DNA of 16,962 nt from Gammaproteobacteria bacterium (GTDB lineage: Bacteria > Pseudomonadota > Gammaproteobacteria > GCA-001735895), in contig JAPUFZ010000004.1 in the NCBI GenBank assembly GCA_027293245.1, forward strand, positions 1 to 16,962, in the 5' to 3' direction. The notes under the pieces are model-generated. The model searched no databases, was not told where the DNA came from, and worked only from the letters and a program-made list of their open reading frames with translations. Positions 1 to 5,429 of this stretch are shown piece after piece. The position numbers and the translations under genes were made by a program. How positions within the stretch are numbered: position 1 is the first letter of the stretch; each line of letters starts with the position of its first letter.

Positions 1-1
1 G

Positions 2-352
2 AGTCATCGTATCAAGCGATTACTGGACCAGTTAGCCGATATATTTTCTTCAAATCGTATCGTTGTTGCAAAAGAATTAACCAAGGCGCATGAAAATTTT
101 CTGAGTGGAAAAGCGAGTGAATTGATAGAACTGTTCGCGCAGGATGCCGCGCTCGCAAAGGGTGAATTTGTGGTTTTGATCGACAATTCCGAAAGCGAAG
201 ATGAACAACCAGACACCGATCACGACATTAAACTACTTGAACTCTTACTGACCGAGCTACCCCTAAAAAAAGCAGTCCGACTGGCAACCCAAATCAGCGG
301 CAAGAAAAAAAACTATCTATACCAGCTAGCCCTTGAAATCACCCAATCCTGA
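2..352 (+). CDS. rsmI: RsmI, 16S rRNA (cytidine1402-2'-O)-methyltransferase, C-terminal part (5' truncated)
   Basis: This is the last 116 codons of an open frame that enters from the left edge and ends at TGA 350-352. The visible part begins SHRIKRLLDQLADIF and contains RIVVAKELTKAHENF, then a KGEFVVLI strand. These match the C-terminal half of the RsmI/YraL family (tetrapyrrole-methylase fold), where the ELTK and GEFVVL blocks are highly conserved. The family 2'-O-methylates C1402 of 16S rRNA at the ribosomal decoding site, using S-adenosylmethionine. The N-terminal catalytic half lies outside the window. The C-terminal tail (LLLTELPLKKAVRLATQISG) is the usual small helical domain of the family. 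The gene is convergent with the MoaD-like gene at 375-626, with only 22 bases between them and no recognisable terminator hairpin. Being close to rnpB and the mraZ operon fits a common gammaproteobacterial arrangement. Confidence 0.93.
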   Translation, partial: SHRIKRLLDQLADIFSSNRIVVAKELTKAHENFLSGKASELIELFAQDAALAKGEFVVLIDNSESEDEQPDTDHDIKLLELLLTELPLKKAVRLATQISGKKKNYLYQLALEITQS

Positions 353-374
353 AAGCCCGTGTATTGATTGGAGG

Positions 375-626
375 TTAGCCGCCTTTTATTGGGGGGAGTA
401 GGACGACCTCGTCATTTTCTTCTATTTGGGTTGACGCGTATTCCTGTTCATTAATTTTTTCATCGTTGAGGATGACCAGATAAGCCTTGTGATCCGGTAT
501 CGGTAACATCTGCAGTAGCTGGTGCAACATGGGTCGTTCCGCAGTGGTTAGCTCGCAGCTATTGAAGCTGCTGCCCGCAGGCAGATACTGGCGCAGGGCG
601 CCAAACAGTTTAACCGTGACCTGCAT
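375..626 (-). CDS. MoaD/ThiS-family ubiquitin-like sulfur carrier protein, AOR-associated
   Basis: An 83-residue protein starting MQVTVKLFGALRQYLP and ending VVLLPPIKGG. The opening beta strand with the FGALRQYLP pattern, the NDEKINEQEYA segment, the acidic NDEVVLLPPI strand and the exposed C-terminal Gly-Gly are the signature of the beta-grasp MoaD/ThiS family. In known members the terminal glycine is adenylated and then thiocarboxylated to donate sulfur, in MoaD to the dithiolene of molybdopterin. The gene lies 28 bases downstream of the AOR-family gene on the same strand, so the two are very probably co-transcribed. I infer that it supplies or tailors the pterin cofactor of that enzyme. 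Its start is preceded only by a weak GATTGAG sequence, so it may depend on translation of the upstream gene. A thiamine-pathway ThiS role is less likely given the neighbour. No MoaE, MoeB or ThiF partner is visible. Confidence 0.87.
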   Translation of the reverse strand: MQVTVKLFGALRQYLPAGSSFNSCELTTAERPMLHQLLQMLPIPDHKAYLVILNDEKINEQEYASTQIEENDEVVLLPPIKGG

Positions 627-654
627 CTCAATCGATCGCTAATAAAGCAGTCTG

Positions 655-2469
655 TTACAGCCCCAGGCGCTGCAGAGTTTCCGGTTTTGGAACACCTTCC
701 GTGTCCCAGCCACGCAACGCATAATATTCCGGCAGCATTTCGTCGAGCCGACAGACCAGTCCCTTGCCGGTACCCGATGGAGCTGGTTCTTCCAATATAC
801 GCCGGGGCAGGGTGTCGTCCTTTTTGCCGAGTCCGGCTCGCAGGTTGAACTGACGTTCGAGATTCCAGATGCGCTCACCGGTAAGATGCATACGCTGCTC
901 GCTCCAGTCGCCATCGCAGGCAGCTGCAACCAGTGTACGGTAGTCATCCATGGTCCAGCCACAGCCACCGGGAAACAGGCACAATCCACTGGAATCGATA
1001 AACGAAACCTCATCCTGAGAGTCTTTTACGACCGCGGCTTTTCCCTCGATCTCGGTGGTATCGAAATCGTGACCATAGGGGTCGGCGCGTAAATGGCAGG
1101 CACCGCGGTTGCTGGTAGCGTAAGCTAGCCCCATACCCTGCATACTGCGCCCATCATAGGCGGCAAATTCCTGCCCCTTCACCGACATCGATAAGTCAGG
1201 ATGACCATATTTCTCTGTCAGTAATTTCGATCCGAGGGCCACGTCCTGGCCGAAACCTTCGCCTCTTGCGGTGAGTTCGGTTATCGCGCAAAGCGCCTCG
1301 GCAGAACCGAATTCGAGTTTAATGCCACCGGTAGTTTCCTCGCTGATGGCGCCAATATCGAATAATTCCATCGCCGCGGCGATCGAGCCGCCCAGTGAGA
1401 TCGGGTCCATACCATATTCGTTGCATAAAAACCCGGCATAGGTTGCCGCATCGATATCATCTACACCGCAGGCTGAGCCTAGCGCATAGGCAGTTTCATA
1501 TTCGAGGCCGCCAGAAGCGCCGTGATACTCGGGTTTGTCTTTAACCGAAAAATGGCTGGGGTCAATTTTACTAATACGTCCACAGCCAATGGTGCAGGCA
1601 AAACAGGCGCCATTAGTTACCAGATTGGTATGACCGTTGGCATTCGGCGTATGCATTGCCTCGGCGTTAATTTTTTCGGCACCTTCGAATTGCACATCGC
1701 GGTTGTTACGGGTTGGCAGGCTACCGAATCGATTGGTGACGTCGATCATATCGATGGTACCATCACGCGACATGCCATCGCGATCGGTCATGCGCGCATT
1801 GACTTCGTTCACTATCTTGAAGAAAGCGGCAGGGTCGGTACTTTTAACGCCTACGGTTCCGCGTATTGCAATAGTCTTAATTTTTTTGGCGCCCATTACC
1901 GCGCCCACACCCGATCGCCCGGCAGCGCGATGCAGGTCATTGACGACACAGGCGTAACGGCACAGGTTTTCACCGGCCTGACCGATCGACGCGAAGCGCA
2001 TCAGCGGATCCGCATATTTCGCATGCAGTAATGCCTCGGTTTGCCAGACTGTCTTGCCCCAGACTTCGCTGGCATCGCAAAGTTCAACCTGGTCATCTTC
2101 GATATGCAGATAAACCGGTTTTTCTGATGCGCCCTCAATAATCAGTAAATCATAACCCGCGTGTTTGAGCTCAGCACCGAATTTGCCACCAGAATTAGAA
2201 CAGGCAATCGCATTGGTCAGTGCGCCCTTGGTGATTACTGAATAGCGTCCGCCAGTCGAAGCCATGGTGCCGGTCAATGGTCCGGTTGCAAAAATCAACT
2301 TGTTCTCGGCGGACAGCGCATCCGCGGCCGGGTCCATTTCCTCGATCAGGTATTTACTGCCCAGTCCACGCTGACCGAGATAGTCTTCTGCCCATTCCAT
2401 ATTCAATGGTTCTACTTTACATTCACCCGTGGACAGGTTGACGCGTAATATTTGTCGCTGCCAGCTCAT
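655..2469 (-). CDS. Aldehyde ferredoxin oxidoreductase (AOR) family tungsten/molybdenum-pterin protein
   Basis: A 604-residue protein, close to the roughly 605 of archaeal AOR. The N-terminal AOR domain (about 1-205) has the GPLTGT block at 63-68, RYSVITKGALTNAIACSNSG from 75, and RSGVGAVMGAKKIKTI at 185-200. The cluster motif CFACTIGC gives Cys289, Cys292 and Cys296 (CX2CX3C). The fourth ligand is probably Cys497 inside DSSGLC (492-497), matching the family's DXXGL(C/D) pterin-binding motif. A second acidic pterin-contact patch, GVDDID, is at 335-340. Glu323/Glu325 and His459 (RGACHLRA) line up with the active-site Glu and His of characterised AORs. Such enzymes use a tungsten- or molybdenum-bis-pyranopterin and one [4Fe-4S] cluster to oxidise aldehydes or reduce acids, in the cytoplasm. 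The start ATG follows GAGGAAATTCCAA, a good ribosome binding site. No ferredoxin-like or FAD subunit gene is adjacent, unlike bacterial AorABC-type loci. Substrate cannot be assigned. Confidence 0.93.
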   Translation of the reverse strand: MSWQRQILRVNLSTGECKVEPLNMEWAEDYLGQRGLGSKYLIEEMDPAADALSAENKLIFATGPLTGTMASTGGRYSVITKGALTNAIACSNSGGKFGAELKHAGYDLLIIEGASEKPVYLHIEDDQVELCDASEVWGKTVWQTEALLHAKYADPLMRFASIGQAGENLCRYACVVNDLHRAAGRSGVGAVMGAKKIKTIAIRGTVGVKSTDPAAFFKIVNEVNARMTDRDGMSRDGTIDMIDVTNRFGSLPTRNNRDVQFEGAEKINAEAMHTPNANGHTNLVTNGACFACTIGCGRISKIDPSHFSVKDKPEYHGASGGLEYETAYALGSACGVDDIDAATYAGFLCNEYGMDPISLGGSIAAAMELFDIGAISEETTGGIKLEFGSAEALCAITELTARGEGFGQDVALGSKLLTEKYGHPDLSMSVKGQEFAAYDGRSMQGMGLAYATSNRGACHLRADPYGHDFDTTEIEGKAAVVKDSQDEVSFIDSSGLCLFPGGCGWTMDDYRTLVAAACDGDWSEQRMHLTGERIWNLERQFNLRAGLGKKDDTLPRRILEEPAPSGTGKGLVCRLDEMLPEYYALRGWDTEGVPKPETLQRLGL

Positions 2470-2504
2470 TTGGAATTTCCTCGCTATTAGGATTTAATAT
2501 GCTG

Positions 2505-2540
2505 ATTGTATATCTAGCAGTGGTAGCTTAACACTAATTG
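2505..2540 (-). promoter_or_regulatory. Putative promoter/operator of the AOR gene in the divergent spacer
   Basis: On the minus strand a TACAAT hexamer (complement of 2505-2510) resembles a sigma70 -10 box and lies about 35 bases upstream of the AOR start codon. No good -35 box is present at the proper distance; the nearest sequence is TGTTAA. An imperfect palindrome, AGTGGTAGCTTAACACT (2519-2535), overlaps the expected -35 region. That would suit control by a regulator instead of strong constitutive expression. This is a sequence-pattern inference only. Confidence 0.3.
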
Positions 2541-2668
2541 TTGGGGTTAAATTCCTCCGCACCAGGTATTCCAATGATGGTATGGTTAGGCTGTCGAGGG
2601 CAGGCAGGATTAGATTTCATTCATTTCCTGCCCAGGTCTGATTTTTCAACACTATACATCGATAGTCT

Positions 2669-2971
2669 ATGATTAAAGTAATAATCGAACGTCAAATTGC
2701 CGAGGGCCTGGAGTCACACTACGAGAAGGCTGTCGGGGAGTTATTGAATGTGATGACCAATGCGCCCGGCTATATTTCGGGTGAATCCCTGATCGATGCG
2801 AAACGCTCAAACCACTACGTGGTGATTGCCAAATGGACCACGGAAAGCGCCTGGTCACAATGGTTTTATTCGCAAGATCGCAAGCGAGTGATGACTGCAA
2901 TTGCGCCATTTTTGCAAACTGAAGAGAAATTCACGCTGCTGAAACAACTGGCCTATCACAAATATTCATAG
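2669..2971 (+). CDS. Small antibiotic biosynthesis monooxygenase (ABM) domain protein
   Basis: A 100-residue protein starting MIKVIIERQIAEGLESHYEKA. The pattern fits the dimeric alpha-beta ferredoxin-like ABM fold: a first beta strand with IERQIAEG, a helix, NAPGYISGESLIDAKRSNHYVVIAKW (strand, turn, strand), then a helix with WSQWFYSQDRKRVM. Family members include YgiN-like quinol monooxygenases and IsdG-like haem-degrading enzymes, but many have no assigned activity. I see no residue that fixes the substrate here. The gene is divergent from the AOR gene, with a 199-base spacer, and lies about 108 bases upstream of the rnpB RNA. No clear Shine-Dalgarno sequence precedes the ATG (upstream bases are CATCGATAGTCT), so translation may be weak or the transcript may be nearly leaderless. 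The link to the AOR gene rests on position alone. Confidence 0.8.
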   Translation: MIKVIIERQIAEGLESHYEKAVGELLNVMTNAPGYISGESLIDAKRSNHYVVIAKWTTESAWSQWFYSQDRKRVMTAIAPFLQTEEKFTLLKQLAYHKYS

Positions 2972-2995
2972 GCTGCTTATGCCGCAGCTGATTTT
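2971..2995 (+). terminator. Weak candidate terminator after the ABM gene
   Basis: GGCTGC (2971-2976) can pair with GCAGCT (2984-2989) across a 7-base loop: five Watson-Crick pairs plus one G-T. A short run of four T follows at 2992-2995. It begins at the last base of the ABM stop codon. The stem is short and the T tract poor, so termination here would be partial at best. Confidence 0.33.
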
Positions 2996-3007
2996 AAGTT
3001 TATTTGA

Positions 3008-3037
3008 TTGAAGAAAGCGATCGATCAGGCGTATAAA
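3008..3037 (+). promoter_or_regulatory. Putative sigma70-type promoter for rnpB
   Basis: TTGAAG (3008-3013) and TATAAA (3032-3037) are separated by 18 bases and match four and five of six consensus positions. Transcription would start near 3044, about 35 bases before the expected mature 5' end of the RNase P RNA, so a short leader would have to be removed. A promoter nearer to 3079 with poorer boxes cannot be excluded. Confidence 0.4.
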
Positions 3038-3078
3038 TTGATCGACTCGGATCGACTGTTTCGGTTACCATCCACGCT

Positions 3079-3448
3079 AAGTCAGCCGGATAATCGCTGG
3101 CCCGACTATCGTTTGATAGCAGGCTGGAGGAAAGTCCGGGCTCCACAGGACAGAGTGCCAGATAACGTCTGGGAGGCGCGAGCCTACGGCCAGTGCAACA
3201 GAGAGTAAACCGCCCGGCTTCGCATCGTTTTACGCTGCTATGCCGTGGTAAGGGTGAAAGGGTGTGGTAAGAGCGCACCGCACTTCTGGTAACAGAAGTG
3301 GCATGGTAAACCCCACTCGGAGCAAGACCAAATAGGAAAACATTGGCGTAGTCCGCGCCGTTTTCGGGTTGGTCGCTTGAGGCTGAAAGGTGACTTTCAG
3401 TCCAGATGAATGATTATCCTAGACAGAACCCGGCTTACAGGCTGACTT
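3079..3448 (+). ncRNA. rnpB: RNase P RNA, bacterial type A (catalytic subunit M1 RNA)
   Basis: The catalytic RNA that removes 5' leaders from tRNA precursors. Closing helix P1 is AAGTCAGCC (3079-3087) paired with GGCTGACTT (3440-3448). P2 is GGATAATC (3088-3095) with GATTATCC (3412-3419), and P3 is CTATC/GATAG. The conserved block GGAGGAAAGTCCGGGCTCC starts near 3126, followed by AGTGCAACAGAGAGTAAACC and AAGGGTGAAAGGGTG. P14 is CACTTCTG/CAGAAGTG capped by a GTAA tetraloop at 3289-3292, and P18 is CTGAAAG/CTTTCAG capped by GTGA at 3390-3393. The L15 region has CGGGTTGGTC, retaining a GGT able to pair with tRNA 3'-CCA. The 3' block AGACAGAACCCGGCTTA pairs with the 5' block to form P4. At about 370 bases it is similar in length to the 377-nucleotide E. 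coli RNA. End positions are set from P1 and may be off by a few bases. A short T-rich run (3447-3455) abuts P1. Confidence 0.97.
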
Positions 3449-3686
3449 TATTTTTCGAACACACAGGCTTTTCAGGCCAACGAGCCATGCCCGGCCCCAA
3501 CAACCCTCCAGAATTGACGGAATAATCGAGCTAAAAGTACCAAAAAAACAACATAACCTCAGGTTTTACTTTAACTAGATAGCCTAACTAGCCGTTTTAT
3601 ATCGATTTGTTTATATTTTGTGAAATTTTTACGCTAAGTTATTGACGTTATTAGGAAAAAACCCCGATTTAAAGCCGCCAATTTAC
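3449..3686. other. AT-rich intergenic stretch between rnpB and the mraZ promoter
   Basis: This part of the 318-base gap holds no convincing open frame or RNA gene. Visible items are the T-rich run after rnpB, a GC-rich patch around 3487-3500, a short direct repeat TAACTAG (near 3572 and 3585), and a TTGACG hexamer at 3642-3647 that could be a second -35 box but lacks a good -10 partner. No clear Rho-independent terminator for rnpB was found, so read-through into mraZ is possible. Confidence 0.5.
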
Positions 3687-3716
3687 TTGACTTGTGGCAT
3701 AAATAAGCCATATTGT
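3687..3716 (+). promoter_or_regulatory. Likely promoter of the mraZ/dcw operon
   Basis: TTGACT (3687-3692) matches five of six positions of the sigma70 -35 box. Possible -10 boxes are CATATT (3709-3714, 16-base spacer) or TATTGT (3711-3716, 18-base spacer), each four of six. Transcription would start near 3721, about 45 bases before the mraZ start codon. The -10 region overlaps the first MraZ-type repeat. An inverted repeat TGGC-N8-GCCA (3695-3710) lies inside the spacer. Confidence 0.55.
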
Positions 3717-3761
3717 GTCTTTGTGTGGGTAAAAGTGTCATATAGTGGCACAAATAGGGTT
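3712..3761 (+). promoter_or_regulatory. MraZ operator: five 10-base direct repeats (MraZ boxes)
   Basis: Five consecutive 10-base units carry GTGTC (3715), GTGGG (3725), GTGTC (3735), GTGGC (3745) and TAGGG (3755), each separated by exactly 5 bases. MraZ proteins are known to bind arrays of TGGGN or GTGKN elements with 5-base spacers, so that each ring subunit contacts one element per helical turn. The array starts in the promoter -10 region. Its last unit contains the AGGG Shine-Dalgarno sequence of mraZ (3756-3759). A bound MraZ could therefore block both RNA polymerase and the ribosome binding region DNA. The fifth unit is degenerate. A further GTGGC at 3694 is one base out of register. 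Confidence 0.75.
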
Positions 3762-3766
3762 ATAGC

Positions 3767-4225
3767 GTGCTCAGATTTCGGGGAGTTTCTAATTTGTCAT
3801 TAGACACGAAAGGCAGGATTGTGCTGCCTGCGCGTTATCGCGAGCGCCTGATCGAAATATGCAATAGTCAGCTCGTGGTGACGATTGATACCGATCATCC
3901 CTGCCTGCTGATTTACCCGCTTAACGAGTGGGAAATTATCGAAGAAAAGATCGAGGCACTGCCCAGTTTCAACCCGACCACGCGCCGCATTCAGCGTTTT
4001 CTGATTGGTCATGCAACCGATATAGAGGTCGATACCAATGGCCGTGTGCTGCTCTCCAACCCGTTGCGTGAATATGCGCAATTGGGGCGTAAAGTCGTCT
4101 TGATCGGGCAGGGTAAAAAGTTTGAACTGTGGGATGAAGTTCTATGGGCACAGTGTATGGGTGAATGGCAAGGTGGTAAGACCGATGCAGAGATGCCAGA
4201 GGCGCTTGCGGAGCTAAGCCTGTGA
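3767..4225 (+). CDS. mraZ: MraZ, transcriptional regulator of the dcw operon
   Basis: A 152-residue DNA-binding protein, the usual length for MraZ, and first gene of the operon. It contains two AbrB/SpoVT-like half domains, each with the diagnostic DXXGR motif: DTKGR at 13-17 followed by IVLPARYRE, and DTNGR at 89-93 followed by VLLSNPLREYAQLG. Known MraZ proteins form rings and repress their own operon by binding tandem boxes upstream. A matching array lies directly upstream at 3712-3761, so autoregulation is expected. The start codon is GTG, seven bases after AGGG, giving MLRFRGVSNL; family members commonly begin at or next to FRG, which supports this choice. The stop codon overlaps the GTG start of rsmH by four bases. 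Confidence 0.97.
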   Translation: MLRFRGVSNLSLDTKGRIVLPARYRERLIEICNSQLVVTIDTDHPCLLIYPLNEWEIIEEKIEALPSFNPTTRRIQRFLIGHATDIEVDTNGRVLLSNPLREYAQLGRKVVLIGQGKKFELWDEVLWAQCMGEWQGGKTDAEMPEALAELSL

Positions 4226-5166
4226 GCCAGGCAGAGTTCAGCCATGCGCCGGTGATGCTCGATCAGGTAATACGGCATTTGGACATCAATCCGGATGGAA
4301 TTTATGTCGATGGAACCTACGGGCGCGGTGGCCATGCACGCAGTATTTTAAAAAAACTCGGGAATAATGGCCGACTAATCGTAATGGACAAGGATCCGCA
4401 GGCTGTCGACGCAGCCAGGCTTGCTATCGGTGAGGATGCACGGGTTACTATTTTTCACGATGACTTTGCGCACATGGCTCAAATGCTCGCAGAGATGGAT
4501 ATGAAACATCGTGTCGATGGCGTTTTGCTCGACCTCGGAGTTTCTTCACCCCAGTTAGACGATGCGAACCGTGGTTTTAGTTTTCAGAACAACGGACCGC
4601 TCGATATGCGCATGAATCCGATGCAGGGCGAATCGGCAGCCGAATGGTTGCGCCATGCTGGTGAAAAAGAAATTTCGACTGTACTGTGGGAATTGGGTGA
4701 GGAACGTTTCGCCCGTCGAATAGCGCGAAAGATTGTCGAAACCCGGCAGTTGCAGGATATCGAAGATACGCGAACACTGTCCGATTTAATTAGTGGCTGT
4801 GTGCCGCAGGCAAAGCATAAAAAGCATCCCGCGACACGAAGTTTTCAGGCGATTCGTATACATATCAATCAGGAGCTGACCTGTATTGGTCGCCTGCTCG
4901 ATTCCATTTTTGAAGTTCTGAAAATTGGCGGACGCCTGTTGGTTATCAGTTTTCACTCGCTCGAAGATCGACTGGTCAAGCGATTTTTCAGACTCCATAG
5001 TACGCGACCAAAAATACCCCGTGGCCTGCCGGTTCGGGACAAAGACCTGTTGTCGAATATCCGTTTGCGGCTGATTGGTAAGGCGATTAAGGCAGGGGCG
5101 CAGGAACTCTCACTAAACCCGAGAGCCAGAAGTGCGGTTTTGCGCGTTGCCGAGAGAATATCCTGA
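4222..5166 (+). CDS. rsmH: RsmH (MraW), 16S rRNA (cytosine1402-N4)-methyltransferase
   Basis: A 314-residue S-adenosylmethionine-dependent enzyme that methylates N4 of C1402 in 16S rRNA, the same nucleotide that RsmI (left edge of the window) methylates on the ribose. The SAM-binding loop is DGTYGRGGHA at 30-39. LLDLGVSSPQLD (102-113) and NRGFSFQNNGPLDMRMNP (116-133) are family signatures, as are HPATRSFQAIRIHINQEL (202-219) and ISFHSLEDR (242-250). The start is GTG at 4222 in a GTGA overlap with the mraZ stop, preceded by GGAG at 4210-4213 with an 8-base spacing. The stop TGA (5164-5166) shares one base with the ftsL ATG. Length and motifs are normal. Confidence 0.98.
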   Translation: MSQAEFSHAPVMLDQVIRHLDINPDGIYVDGTYGRGGHARSILKKLGNNGRLIVMDKDPQAVDAARLAIGEDARVTIFHDDFAHMAQMLAEMDMKHRVDGVLLDLGVSSPQLDDANRGFSFQNNGPLDMRMNPMQGESAAEWLRHAGEKEISTVLWELGEERFARRIARKIVETRQLQDIEDTRTLSDLISGCVPQAKHKKHPATRSFQAIRIHINQELTCIGRLLDSIFEVLKIGGRLLVISFHSLEDRLVKRFFRLHSTRPKIPRGLPVRDKDLLSNIRLRLIGKAIKAGAQELSLNPRARSAVLRVAERIS

Positions 5167-5429
5167 TGCCTCGAATTTATTGGTTAGCGCTGCTTTTAAC
5201 GATGGTTCTCAGCAGTGCCATGACCGTGATTTATGTCAAACACGAAAGCCGGTTGTTATTTGCAGAATTGAGAAATATACAGAAGCTGCAGGACCAGGAA
5301 ATGATCGAATGGAGTAGACTGCAATTGCAGAATAGTACGCTTGCGACACATAGCAACGTAGAATCGAGAGCTCGTAAAACCTTGAAAATGCGGTTACCGG
5401 AAAATGTGCAGTTGGTGCAATTGCCATGA
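5166..5429 (+). CDS. ftsL: FtsL, bitopic cell division protein
   Basis: An 87-residue protein with a short cytoplasmic tail (MPRIYW), a transmembrane helix (about 5-23) and a periplasmic leucine-rich coiled coil (about 28-65: SRLLFAELRNIQKLQDQEMIEWSRLQLQ). It then has the VESRARKTLKMRLPE segment typical of proteobacterial FtsL. FtsL joins FtsB and FtsQ in the divisome and helps activate the FtsW-FtsI septal synthase. FtsL sequences diverge quickly, but the position between rsmH and ftsI, the length and the EW-L-L-S pattern make the call secure. The cytoplasmic tail is much shorter than the E. coli one, so contacts made by that tail may differ. It overlaps rsmH by one base and ftsI by four (ATGA). 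Confidence 0.93.
   Translation: MPRIYWLALLLTMVLSSAMTVIYVKHESRLLFAELRNIQKLQDQEMIEWSRLQLQNSTLATHSNVESRARKTLKMRLPENVQLVQLP

Noticed and set aside
1522..2031. 169-codon plus-strand open frame opposite the AOR gene
   Set aside because: Antisense shadow of a strongly supported gene; its peptide has no family resemblance.
3000..3278. Short open frames on both strands over the rnpB region
   Set aside because: The region is fully explained by a structured RNase P RNA with paired helices; the frames have no coding features.
3555..3565. AACCTCAGGTT palindrome followed by T residues, considered as an rnpB terminator
   Set aside because: The loop would be one base, which cannot form a hairpin, and the T run is short.
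3642..3671. TTGACG as a second dcw promoter
   Set aside because: No acceptable -10 hexamer lies 16-18 bases downstream; only weak AT-rich sequence is present.
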